DNA from: Hyphomonas sp. UBA5111
GTDB taxonomy: Bacteria; Pseudomonadota; Alphaproteobacteria; Caulobacterales; Hyphomonadaceae
Direction: 5' to 3'
DNA: 18,900 nucleotides
Assembly (NCBI GenBank): GCA_002414505.1
Contig: DHZF01000101.1
Location: forward strand, 48,893-67,792
Program-made: the position numbers and the translations under genes
In this document: piece by piece, positions 1 to 7,177 of the stretch
How positions within the stretch are numbered: the first letter of the stretch is position 1
How the letters are laid out: each line of letters starts with the position of its first letter
Notes under the pieces: model-generated
Database searches by the model: none
Told to the model about the DNA's origin: nothing
What the model saw: only the letters and a program-made list of their open reading frames with translations

Positions 1-83
1 CACGCCTCGATCAGCCGCCTTGCTCTGCCCCACAGAGGTGGTCCACCGGTATTGTTAGTCCGGCGGTTTCCACGTAGCGGCGT

Positions 84-914
84 TCATGCCGCTACCTCCC
101 CACAGTAAGGCGGTATGAACGCCGCGGGCAAGATGGTTTGTGGCGCAGGCGGTCGATAGCCCAGAGAAGAGTGTGGGCGCGCGGTGTTGTAATACCGCCG
201 CCAGGTTTCGATCAGGATCTGGGCCTCCCTGAGATCGTAGAAGATTTCACGCGCCAGCAACTCGTCCCTGAGCTTGGAGTTGAAGCTCTCGCAGTAGCCG
301 TTTTCCCACGGCGAACCCGGTTCGATATAGAGCGTCTTCACACCGATCCGGCCAAGCCAGTTGCGCAAGGCATTGGCGATAAACTCCGGGCCGTTATCGG
401 AACGGATATGCTCTGGCGGGCCATGATGGACGAACAACTCGCCCAGCGTGTCGAGCACGTCCCGAGAGTTGAGCTTGCGTTCGACACGGATGGCGAGGCA
501 CTCGCGGGTGAACTCATCTATCACGCACAGCATGCGGAAGACCTTTCCATCATGCGTGCGGTCCTGCACGAAGTCATAGGACCAGACATGCCCCTTGTGC
601 GTTGGCCGTAGCCGCACGCAGGAGCCGTCATTCAGCCAGAGGCGGCTGCGCTTCGGTTGTTTCATTGGTACTTTGAGCCCTTCACGTCGCCAGATGCGAT
701 AGACCCGCTTTTCATTCACATGCCATCCATCGGCGCGGAGCAAGGCGGTGATCCTGCGATACCCATACCGACCGAACCGTTCGGCCAGATGGATGACCGC
801 CTCGGTCAGCCTGCCTTCATCGCCGCGCGGCGTTCCTGGCTTGCGCTGGGTCGAGCGGTGCTGGCCTATCACGCGGCAGGCCCGACGCTCTGAGACACCA
901 AGCCCTTCCACCAC
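84..914 (-). CDS. IS3-family transposase OrfB (DDE integrase core)
   Basis: Catalytic part of an IS3 transposase, made as an OrfAB fusion by programmed -1 frameshifting. The first Met is at 914, but the frame is open further upstream to about 960 with residues SPSRRRAAVDHVVEGLG, as usual in these elements, so 914 is not the true start of the active protein. An HTH_21-type region near the N-terminus (SERRACRVIGQHRSTQRK) precedes the rve core. The DDE triad is visible in WSYDF, IRSDNGPEF and SPWENGYCESFN. The C-terminal RPHSSLGYRPP motif is typical. No internal stop or frameshift is seen, so the gene appears intact. Confidence 0.9.
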   Translation of the reverse strand: MVEGLGVSERRACRVIGQHRSTQRKPGTPRGDEGRLTEAVIHLAERFGRYGYRRITALLRADGWHVNEKRVYRIWRREGLKVPMKQPKRSRLWLNDGSCVRLRPTHKGHVWSYDFVQDRTHDGKVFRMLCVIDEFTRECLAIRVERKLNSRDVLDTLGELFVHHGPPEHIRSDNGPEFIANALRNWLGRIGVKTLYIEPGSPWENGYCESFNSKLRDELLAREIFYDLREAQILIETWRRYYNTARPHSSLGYRPPAPQTILPAAFIPPYCGEVAA

Positions 915-946
915 GTGATCGACTGCAGCACGACGACGCGAAGGGC

Positions 947-1222
947 TCAGAACTTTCCCCGCACGACTTCCTGAAGGATCTGGTTGTCCAGCGTGAGATC
1001 AGAGACTGCGCGCCGAAGCCGGGCGTTCTCCTTCTCCATTTCTTTCATCCGCTTGGCCTGGTCGACCTGCAGGCCACCGTATTCCTTGCGCCAGCGATAA
1101 TAGGTCTGTTCGGTCACACCGACGGCGCGCGCCGCCGAAGCTGCAGTTTCACCGCGAGCGAGGCGAACCTCCACCTCCCGCAGCTTCGCAATGATCTCTT
1201 CAGGCTTGGCTTTCTTGCCCAT
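947..1222 (-). CDS. IS3-family transposase OrfA (HTH protein)
   Basis: Protein of 91 residues with the usual OrfA build. It has a helix-turn-helix (KPEEIIAKLREVEVRLARGE, then VGVTEQTYYRWRKEYGGL) followed by a leucine-zipper-like coiled coil (MKEMEKENARLRRAVSDLTLDNQ). It ends in VVRGKF. Just before its stop the minus strand reads G GGA AAG in the OrfA frame. This XXXYYYZ slippery heptamer (plus-strand positions 953-959) would shift ribosomes -1 into OrfB. It binds the element ends and supplies the N-terminus of the OrfAB transposase. Confidence 0.88.
   Translation of the reverse strand: MGKKAKPEEIIAKLREVEVRLARGETAASAARAVGVTEQTYYRWRKEYGGLQVDQAKRMKEMEKENARLRRAVSDLTLDNQILQEVVRGKF
953..959 (-). 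promoter_or_regulatory. Probable -1 ribosomal frameshift site of the IS3 element
   Basis: The minus strand reads GGGAAAG aligned as G GGA AAG with the OrfA frame, two codons before the OrfA stop. A -1 slip places the ribosome in the frame encoding LSPSRRRAAVDHV and then OrfB. The heptamer type and position fit known IS3-family frameshifting; its use here is inferred. Confidence 0.6.
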
Positions 1223-1270
1223 GTCTCAGCTCCATATCTGAAGCCGGAACTAACTCAAATACCGGACCAC

Positions 1271-1876
1271 TTTTCGGGATGCAGACCAGAGCGTTGGCGC
1301 GGGCATCTGATGGATCTTGCCGACGCCCTAGGCATTCAGGAATTTGATATTATCGGCAACTCATTCGGCGGTGCGCTCGCGCTCTCCATGGCGGTTCATC
1401 ATCCGGACCGCGTCCGGCGCATGGTTTTGATGGGAGCAGCCGGCCTTGAATTCGAGCTGACTGAGGCGCTCGACAAAGTGTGGGGTTATGAGCCGTCGGT
1501 AGAGGCGATGCGCGAGATGCTCGATATCTTCGCCTATGACAACTCGCTCGTCTCAGACGAGCTTGCCGAAATGCGCTACCGGGCGAGCATCCAGCCCGGC
1601 TTTCAAGAGGCCTTTAGCGCCATGTTCCCGGCACCGCGCCAACAGCACATCACGGCGCTTTCAACGCCGGAAAAAGAAATTGCGAAGATCGCCTGCCCAA
1701 CGCTGATCCTGCACGGGCGTGAAGACCGTGTTCTGCCGATGAGCAACAGCCTGCGGCTGTTCGATCTCATCAGGACGTCCGAAGTACACCTGTTCGGCAA
1801 ATGCGGCCATTGGACCCAAATCGAGCACAAGGACCGGTTCAATCTCCTGGTCTCTGACTTCCTGGCGAGGGAGTGA
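1271..1876 (+). pseudogene. 5'-truncated alpha/beta hydrolase, meta-cleavage product hydrolase type
   Basis: Only the C-terminal two-thirds of the gene remains; the IS3 end at 1269-1270 replaces the start. The frame is open from the junction, and the first Met is at 1310, giving 188 residues where the family has about 280. The catalytic residues are all present: nucleophile Ser in GNSFGG (residue 18 from that Met), Asp in HGREDRV and His in CGHWTQIEH. The stretches VWGYEPS, ELAEMRYRASIQPGFQE and MFPAPRQ match 2-hydroxymuconic semialdehyde hydrolases (DmpD/XylF type), which cleave ring-fission products in aromatic degradation. The missing N-terminus carries the oxyanion-hole region and early beta strands, so the product is probably inactive. 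The family is clear; the exact substrate is not. Confidence 0.8.
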
Positions 1877-1935
1877 CGGCGGTTTTGGCTGATCTTGCGT
1901 CTCTTCCTCCGGCTAGCTGATGGAATACGGATATC

Positions 1936-3186
1936 GTGACTGACACTACAATCAACATCGACGTACTGATAGTAGGTACGGGCCATGCGGGGGCACAAGC
2001 TGCGTTGATGCTGCGCAAACTTGGATATGCCGGCGCGGTTGCGCTGGTGGGGGCGGAGGCAGATCCTCCCTATGAGCGTCCGCCCCTATCCAAGGCCTAT
2101 CTCGCAGGCGAGGAGCCGTTCGAGCGCATGATGATGCGCCCGAAGGAAGCATGGACCGAACTGAATATCGAGCTGCTTTCCGGGCGCAAGATCGTCGCGG
2201 TTGATCCTGCGGCAAATGAAGCGCGCTGCTCGGATGGCGAAAGAATTACTTACGGCAAGTTGATCTGGGCGGCGGGCGGCGCGCCGCGGCGGCTGACGGC
2301 GCCGGGCGGCGACCTTGCCGGGGTCCATGTCGTCCGTACGCGTGCGGATGTGGATGCTATCCGCGCCGGGCTCGCCAGCGCTGGGAACATTGTCATCATC
2401 GGCGGCGGGTATATCGGTCTTGAAGCGGCGTCGGTGCTGGTCGGCATGGGTAAGTGTGTCGTCGTCCTCGAAGCCGAGGAGCGGCTGCTGGCGCGGGTGG
2501 CGGGACCGGCGCTGTCTGCTTTCTATGAGAAGGAGCATCGCGGGCGCGGCGTTGACATCCGGCTCGGCGCAAAGGTTGAAGCGATCATCCAGAAGGGCGG
2601 CCGCCCTGCGGGAGTTCGCCTTGCCGGAGGAGCCGATCTGCCGGCGGACCTCGTGATCGTTGGGATCGGTATTGCTCCGGAAGTCGAGCCGTTGATTGCG
2701 GCCGGCGCCGAAGAGGCGCTCGGCGGCGTGAAGGTCGATGAATTTTGCCGCACAAGCCTGCCGGACATCTACGCTGCCGGCGATTGCGCCGCGCACGCGA
2801 ACCGCTACGCTGGCGGCGCGGTCATCCGTCTTGAATCTGTGCAGAACGCGCATGATCAGGCGGCTGTGGCCGCTGCTTCGATCGCAGGGGCTGCGAAACC
2901 CTACGACGCCGTTCCTTGGTTCTGGTCCGATCAGTACGACCTCAAACTGCAGACCGCCGGCCTTTCGAACGGCCATGATAAGGCGGTGCTACGCGGCGAT
3001 CCGGACAGCCGTTCCTTCTCCGTTATTTATCTTAAGGACGGCCGTGTCATCGCCCTCGACTGCGTCAACGCCACCCGCGATTACGCGCAAGGCCGGCGTC
3101 TCGTTGCCACCGGCGGTGCGTGCGACCACGAAACCATCGCAGACCCAGGCTATCCCCTATTTAAACCGACCGCTAGAAAAGGGTAG
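1936..3186 (+). CDS. NAD(P)H-dependent ferredoxin reductase (FAD, BphA4/putidaredoxin reductase type)
   Basis: FAD protein of 416 residues that would pass electrons from NAD(P)H to a small iron-sulfur protein serving a Rieske dioxygenase or P450. The start is GTG at 1936, chosen because the Rossmann motif follows at once (VGTGHAGAQAA, residues about 13-23). The ribosome site is weak. Further marks are YERPPLSKAYL, a second Rossmann motif for NAD (IIGGGYIGLEAAS, about residue 155), the FAD motif IYAAGDCA (about 278) and the C-terminal PWFWSDQYDLKLQ with CVNATRDY. It lies 59 bp after the hydrolase remnant in the same direction, so the two may have shared an aromatic catabolism operon. It is a distant relative of AlkT at 7178-8359 but is not its duplicate. 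No ferredoxin gene is present beside it. It could in principle also reduce rubredoxin. Confidence 0.85.
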   Translation: MTDTTINIDVLIVGTGHAGAQAALMLRKLGYAGAVALVGAEADPPYERPPLSKAYLAGEEPFERMMMRPKEAWTELNIELLSGRKIVAVDPAANEARCSDGERITYGKLIWAAGGAPRRLTAPGGDLAGVHVVRTRADVDAIRAGLASAGNIVIIGGGYIGLEAASVLVGMGKCVVVLEAEERLLARVAGPALSAFYEKEHRGRGVDIRLGAKVEAIIQKGGRPAGVRLAGGADLPADLVIVGIGIAPEVEPLIAAGAEEALGGVKVDEFCRTSLPDIYAAGDCAAHANRYAGGAVIRLESVQNAHDQAAVAAASIAGAAKPYDAVPWFWSDQYDLKLQTAGLSNGHDKAVLRGDPDSRSFSVIYLKDGRVIALDCVNATRDYAQGRRLVATGGACDHETIADPGYPLFKPTARKG

Positions 3187-3400
3187 CTAGGGCGGATGTT
3201 GTCAAGAACGACATTCACATCGAAGCCTTTGAGTTCGTCACTCCGTATCAAGAAAGTAAACGATTAGATGGTTTAAAGCTTTCTGCAAATTACACTTTTC
3301 ACTTTTCGACAAATTGAAGTTGGGCGAGATTGTCCGGGAAAAAGCTGTTCCTAGGAAAATGCTCAAAACCAGCTGAGTCTTAGACTACTCTAAAAAAGAC
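3187..3400. other. AT-richer non-coding stretch, nothing recognised
   Basis: This 214 bp between the reductase stop and the first IS remnant is visibly lower in GC than its surroundings. I found no convincing reading frame, hairpin with T run, or IS end in it. It may be the old downstream flank of the reductase operon. Confidence 0.4.
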
Positions 3401-3553
3401 TGGCCCATGTTTTGAGATAGGATCGGCTCTGAAATGGAGTTGAACCAGGGGCAAGAGAGCCAGACCTGACGAGATCATTGCAAAGTTGCGAGAAGTTGAA
3501 GTCCGCTCAAGCCAGGTCGAGACGATTGCGCGGGCTGTGCGTGTGATCAGTGT
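3401..3553 (+). mobile_element. Left-end remnant of an IS3 element related to the 39-1269 element
   Basis: Starts with TGGCCCATGTTTTGAGATAG, matching the end of the first IS (TGGTCCGGTATTTGAGTTAG), with similar spacing to the coding part. The frame then reads KRARPDEIIAKLREVEVR, SSQVETIARAVRV, clearly an OrfA N-terminus like GKKAKPEEIIAKLREVEVRLARGETAASAARAVGV. It stops abruptly where an IS407-type end begins at 3554. Only about 150 bp are left, so it is dead and appears to have been interrupted by the next element. Confidence 0.75.
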
Positions 3554-3823
3554 TGACCTGCCACTGAACTTTCATCCGGACGGGATTAGAGCCTCGGCGG
3601 TTTGTACGCCTTCCGGCGCGGGGTTAGCAACGAACGATTGGCGGAGCTTTTCCACATCTCGCAGCCGATCGTTCGTTGCTGGGAACCGGGCCGCATAACT
3701 GGCCGGTGTGCTGTATCCGAGCGCCGAGTGTGGGCGCCGATGATTGTAGTCCTCGCCCCATTCCGAGATGCGTTCGCGGGCGTGGTTGAGGCCATGGAAC
3801 AAGGTCTCGTTGAGATGGCGTAG
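3554..3823 (-). pseudogene. 3' piece of an IS407-like IS3-family element with OrfB C-terminus
   Basis: The terminal repeat TGACCTGCCACTGAACTTTC starts at 3554. Above it, the minus strand (stop at 3572) encodes the last 80-odd residues of an OrfB transposase: LNETLFHGLNHARERISEW, EDYNHRRPHSALGYSTPASY and a tail ending ALIPSG. The frame runs to about 3823, where IS110 sequence takes over. The catalytic core is missing. The other end of a matching element lies at 5781-6265 in the same orientation, so these are probably two halves of one interrupted IS. Confidence 0.8.
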
Positions 3824-4577
3824 TCGGGACTTTGGCTACCGCGACGCTTGGTGCTTTGCTTCCGACATTGTCAGGATTGAGAAGGAGGAAGCTATGTCTG
3901 ACTTATATGCCGGATTGGATGTGTCGCTCGAGAAGACGAGCGTCTGCGTTGTAGATGCCGAAGGGCTCATCATGATGGAGAAGACGACGCCTTCGGATCC
4001 TTCATGCATCGCGGATCTGCTGGGACCGGTCACAGGCTCTTTCAAAACGGTCGGACTGGAAGCAGGTCCGCTTTCGCAATGGCTGTACTTCGGACTGAAG
4101 GATGCCAGGTTTCCGGCAATCTGTATTGAGACCCGACACGCGAAGGCTGCGATTACCGCCATGAGCATCAACAAGAACGATCGTAACGACGCGCGATCGA
4201 TTGCACACCTTGTTCGATCAGGTTGGCACAAGCGGGGCCATGTGAAGTCGATTGAGAGCCAGGAGCTCAGAAGTCTGCTCGTTGCACGCGAGTTCTTCGT
4301 CAACAAGCTACGGGACCATGAGAATGAGATTCGTGGACTTCTTCGTCCCTTCGGCCTCGAGGTTGGACGGGTAGGCGCAGCTGGCTTTGAAGCCCGAGTC
4401 AGAGACCTTACTGAAGGTCGCGCCAGGCTCGAGTTGATTGTCGACACCTTGCTTCGTGGACGGGCAAGCATGATGGATGAACTTGCCATCCTGCACCGTG
4501 AACTGCTCAGGGTGACGAGGAACGATGAAGTATGCCGCCGGTTCATGACGATCCCGGGCGTTGGGCCCGTCAAAGGG
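3824..4577 (+). mobile_element. IS110-family element, 3'-truncated
   Basis: Holds a 5' leader of about 70 bp and the N-terminal two-thirds of an IS110 transposase gene. IS110 elements lack clear terminal repeats, so the left boundary is set by where the IS407-like frame stops. The right side is cut by the terminal repeat of the next element at about 4576-4578. The missing right end of the IS110 is not found on the far side of that element. Confidence 0.7.
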
Positions 4578-4580
4578 TAA
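3894..4580 (+). pseudogene. IS110-family transposase, C-terminally truncated
   Basis: The start is ATG 3894 (MSDLYAGLDVSLEKT), with a strong ribosome site AAGGAGGA at 3882-3889; a longer upstream reading has no such support. The RuvC-like DEDD domain is present: D in AGLDVS, E in GLEAGPLSQ and D in INKNDRNDARSIAHLVRSGW, followed by a coiled region. The frame stops at IPGVGPVKG, the first motif of the Transposase_20 domain, because a new IS end supplies a TAA. About 229 of a usual 320-350 residues remain, and the C-terminal serine-containing domain needed for recombination is lost. It should be inactive. Confidence 0.85.
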
Positions 4581-4646
4581 TCATCCCTGAAAATAAGCGA
4601 CTTGAAAACTGGACTTCTCCGGCGTTGACTATCGACGGAGACGACG

Positions 4647-4928
4647 ATGAAGAAATCGAGATTCACAGACGCGCAGATCCTCGCGATCCTGAAGCAAGGC
4701 GAGAGTGGAGTGCCTGTGCCTGACCATTGCCGAGAGCACGGGATCAGCAACGCGACTTACGACAACTGGCGCAGCAAATATGGCGGGATGGATGCCTCGC
4801 TGATGTCCGAGATGAAAGCGATGGCGGAAGAAAATCGTCGCTTGAAGAAGATGTATGCGGAAATGGCGATGCAGAATGAGCATCCTGAAGGATGCTCTCG
4901 GAAAAAAGTAACCCGGCCATCTCAATGA
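4647..4928 (+). pseudogene. IS3-type OrfA, frameshifted near its end
   Basis: OrfA HTH protein: KKSRFTDAQILAILKQGESG, then HGISNATYDNWRSKYGGMD and a coiled coil EENRRLKKMYAEMAMQNE. After NE the frame reads HPEGCSRKK. In the +1 frame it reads ILKDALGKK and then stop, which is the usual OrfA ending. One extra base near 4881 therefore explains the change. The extra base moves OrfA into the OrfB frame ahead of the A6G slippery site (4902-4908), but a TGA at 4926 then ends translation where relatives have Arg. Confidence 0.8.
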
Positions 4929-4934
4929 CGCGAG

Positions 4935-5741
4935 ATGGCCAGGGAGGCTGTTCGGAAGAAGGGCGTTCCCGTGGCGCTGGCATGCCGTACCTTCGGTATC
5001 AGCGAGACCTGCTACCGGTATGAGGCGAAGCTGTCTGACGAGAACGCAGAGATCGCCGACTGGCTGGTCAGGCTGGCGGGCTCAGATGCGACACGGCGCT
5101 GGGGCTTTGGCCTGTGCTACCTGTTCCTGCGCAATGTGAAGGGGTTTGCCTGGAACCATAAACGCGTCCGCCTCATCTATTGCGAACTGGAGCTGAACCT
5201 GCGGATCAAGCCGAAGAAGCGGCTGGTCCGGGACGTGCCGGAGCCCTTGGCGGTTCCGGAGCGGCCGAACGAAATGTGGTCGATGGACTTTATGGCCGAC
5301 CAGCTCGGCGACGGCCGCTCCTTCCGGACGCTGAATGTCCTTGATGACTTCAACCGTGAAGGTCTCGGCATCGAAGTCGACTTCTCCCTTCCGGCTGCCC
5401 GGGTTGTTCGCACGCTTGACCAGATCATCGAATGGCGCGGAAAGCCAATGGGCATACGCGTCGACAATGGGCCGGAAAATATCAGTGGCAAGCTGCAGAC
5501 CTAGGCGCAGAAGCGCGGTATCGGCATCTTCTACATCCAGCCCGGCAAGCCCCAGCAGAATGCCTACATCGAGCGCTACAACCGGACGGTTCGTCAGGAG
5601 TGGCTCGGACAGTTCATCTTCAACACCATCGAGGAGGTAAAGGGGCACGCCACACGGTGGCTATGGACATACAACAACCAGCGCCCGAACATGGGCATTG
5701 GCGGAATTACTCCCGCCATGAAACTGAAACTTGCCGTGTGA
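4935..5741 (+). pseudogene. IS3-type OrfB transposase with internal stop
   Basis: DDE transposase frame interrupted by TAG at 5502-5504, in GKLQT-stop-AQKRG, where the family has Trp (TGG to TAG). Reading through restores a complete protein. The triad is visible in [19 protein letters not shown] and QQNAYIERYN, and the tail TYNNQRPNMGIGGITPAMKL is normal. N-terminal helices are in [17 protein letters not shown]. With the upstream TGA (4926) and frameshift (about 4881), this copy cannot make an intact transposase. Confidence 0.85.
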
Positions 5742-5780
5742 AGTCCAGGAACCAGGCCGCTTAAAAATGGGATGATTACC

Positions 5781-5940
5781 GCGCGGCCGCGTGCGCAGCT
5801 CCGTCTCAGGTGGCCGGCGCGAGCGATACCGGGGACCATCGTCCGATCCGCCCCGACAATCTGGCAGGCCCGCCGCTCTGACAAATCCATGACGGTCTGC
5901 AGATGCGCGACCGCCGCGCGCTCGGCAGCGGACTCTACCA
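5781..5940 (-). pseudogene. IS407-like OrfB, N-terminal fragment
   Basis: After the -1 slip the frame reads VVESAAERAAVAHLQTVMDL, then SERRACQIVGADRTMV. The expected continuation RYRSRRPPETELRTR is in another frame, reached only after a small insertion or deletion at a run of C near 5832-5836. The fragment ends at the IS boundary at 5780. The D and E catalytic residues are absent. Confidence 0.75.
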
Positions 5941-6201
5941 CTTTTTTGACAAAAGCTCGCGCAGCGCCGCGACATCGAGCATCGACTCCGCAAGCAGCCT
6001 CTTCAGCTTCGCGTTCTCGTCTTCCAATGCCTTTAGGCGCCGAGCTTCGGAAACATCCATGCCGCCATAGCGGGCCTTCCAGTTGTAAAGGGTCGCCTCC
6101 GATACACCGTGCTTGCGGGAAAGGTCAGCCGCCTTCGCGCCAGCTTCCATCTCCTTCAACACCGCTATGATCTGTTCTTCACTGAAACTGGATCGCTTCA
6201 T
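5935..6201 (-). CDS. IS407-like transposase OrfA
   Basis: Intact protein of 88 residues: HTH (KRSSFSEEQIIAVLKEMEAG, then KHGVSEATLYNWKARYGGMD), followed by a coiled coil (EARRLKALEDENAKLKRLLAES) and the ending LLSKKW. A ribosome site, AGGAAGGAC, precedes the ATG. The A AAA AAG slippery site lies at 5941-5947 (complement), just before the stop, and leads into OrfB. With OrfB destroyed it has no active partner here. Confidence 0.85.
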   Translation of the reverse strand: MKRSSFSEEQIIAVLKEMEAGAKAADLSRKHGVSEATLYNWKARYGGMDVSEARRLKALEDENAKLKRLLAESMLDVAALRELLSKKW

Positions 6202-6265
6202 CTGTCCGTCCTTCCTGAGGGCCGGACTCTAACTCCATCTGGAGGAAAATCTTAGTGGCAGGTCA

Positions 6266-6331
6266 CCGTATCTGGAAACTACGGGACGAGGCTTTGCGCC
6301 CGAAACCTGCCAGATGTTCAGAATGCAGGAC
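6266..6331. other. 66-bp orphan segment between two IS remnants
   Basis: Lies between the IS407-like terminal repeat (ending 6265) and the last recognisable IS481 transposase codon (VMTDN, 6332). It does not read as the usual continuation of IS481 transposases (GSCYRS-like) and I do not recognise it. Confidence 0.35.
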
Positions 6332-6990
6332 ATTGTCTGTCATCACACGGCGGACGGTAATGCCGAGGCGAGTGTAGTAAGCCACGCAGGCCTTCAGGTG
6401 TTCGACGGCACTGGGGGCTTTTTCGTCAGGATGGATCTGGTTGAAGGCGACGCGGGAGGTATCGTCCACGGCGACATGGACGTACTCCCAGTCGACACCG
6501 CGGTGGAGAGACTTGCTCTTCCGGCTTCCGGTGATGCGATGCCCGGGGCGCCCGAAGCGGCCGAGTTTCTTGATGTCGATGTGGATCATGTCGCCGGGAT
6601 TTGGGTGCTCGTAGCGGCGGGACGGTTCAGGCGGATCAAGATCCCTGGCCCGGCTGAGCTTTGCGGCGCGGAGGATGCGACTGACTGTGGCTGGCGAGAC
6701 CTTGCATCGGTGGGCGATCTCGTGTCCCGGCAAGCGTTGACGACGCAACTCGAGGATCCTCTCCACGATCGTATCGGGCGTGGGGCGATATAGCCGGTGT
6801 GGACGTGAGGAACGCTCCCGGAGACCTTCGGGCCCCTCCGCCAGGAAGCGGTCCACCCATTTGCTGACCGTCTTGCAACAGACGCCGAAGGCTTTGGCGA
6901 CGGTGCGCCGGCTGTGCCTTCCTCAATCACACGCCGGACGATCTCGGCTCCACTATGAGGCGTGGTGCGGGCATTCTCATGGATGTCCAT
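6332..6990 (-). pseudogene. IS481-family transposase, frameshifted and 3'-truncated
   Basis: Starts at ATG 6990 (complement) with MDIHENARTTPHSGAEIVRR. A single missing base at about 6911-6920 shifts the frame between VIEEG and the expected RRTVAKAFGVCCKTVSKW, after which the main frame continues VDRFLAEGPEGLRERSSRPH. HTH regions and the start of the rve core are present, with the first Asp in GDMIHIDIKKLGRF and the second in VMTDN. The C-terminal third with the catalytic Glu is missing. Two separate lesions make it non-functional. Confidence 0.82.
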
Positions 6991-7065
6991 TCGGTGTCCT
7001 TTCCGGGAGTTGACGTCTCGCAACCTCAATGTCACCGGTCAGGCCCGAATGGACAACCTATTGAA
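6991..7065 (-). mobile_element. Probable outer end of the IS481 remnant
   Basis: Upstream of the IS481 start, the minus strand has AGGACACC before the ATG as a possible ribosome site. Further out it reads TAGGTTGTCCATTCGGGCC, which looks like the terminal repeat region of IS481-type elements. The exact boundary within about 7035-7065 cannot be set because the opposite end is lost. The remaining 112 bp to the alkT stop hold nothing I recognise. Confidence 0.45.
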
Positions 7066-7177
7066 AATTCAAATCCAGGCGCAAAGAACGAGGTGTGGAA
7101 TCTGTCCAATACTCTGGATGCGGCTTCGAAGCAGCAAAGGTGACCGAACTCATCCCTAAATCAGACCTGATTGCGGA

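Larger units (their letters stand above)
39..1269 (-). mobile_element. IS3-family insertion sequence, apparently complete
   Basis: About 1.23 kb element with two overlapping reading frames on the minus strand, bounded by imperfect inverted repeats. The upper end, read on the minus strand from 1269, begins TGGTCCGGTATTTGAGTTAG. The lower end, read on the plus strand from 39, begins TGGTCCACCGGTATTGTTAG. Both then continue into a CCGGC-like stretch. I see no matching 3-4 bp target duplication outside the ends (AGG before, CTT after), so the flanks may have been changed after insertion. The upper end lies directly against the truncated hydrolase gene. A second, much shorter remnant of the same kind of element starts at 3401. 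Confidence 0.85.
4576..5780 (+). mobile_element. Second IS3-type element, full length but decayed
   Basis: Both ends are present as inverted repeats. The left end reads GGTAATCATCCC from 4576 and the right end is its exact complement ending at 5780. Weaker matching continues inside (TAAGCG, then CTGGACTTC on both sides). The length of about 1.2 kb is normal for IS3. OrfA and OrfB are both recognisable but carry a frameshift and two stop codons. No target duplication is visible (CAAAG before, GCGCG after), which fits a deletion on one or both sides. Confidence 0.85.
5781..6265 (-). mobile_element. 5' piece of an IS407-like IS3-family element
   Basis: Read on the minus strand from 6265, the end is TGACCTGCCACTAAGATTTT, close to the 3554 end (TGACCTGCCACTGAACTTTC) and of the IS407 type. 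It contains complete OrfA and the first 50 or so codons of OrfB, cut at 5780 by the terminal repeat of the neighbouring element. Orientation and repeat type match the 3554-3823 piece. Confidence 0.8.

Noticed and set aside
2086..2976. Long minus-strand open frame opposite the ferredoxin reductase
   Set aside because: It is a shadow of GC-rich coding DNA; the plus strand has unmistakable FAD and NAD motifs and the minus product resembles nothing.
3836..4750. Minus-strand 304-codon open frame over the IS110 gene
   Set aside because: It is antisense to recognisable transposase sequence and runs across an IS junction.
7159..7172. AATCAG-AC-CTGATT dyad just after alkT as a terminator
   Set aside because: The stem is short and AT-rich, the loop is only two bases, and no T run follows on the minus strand.
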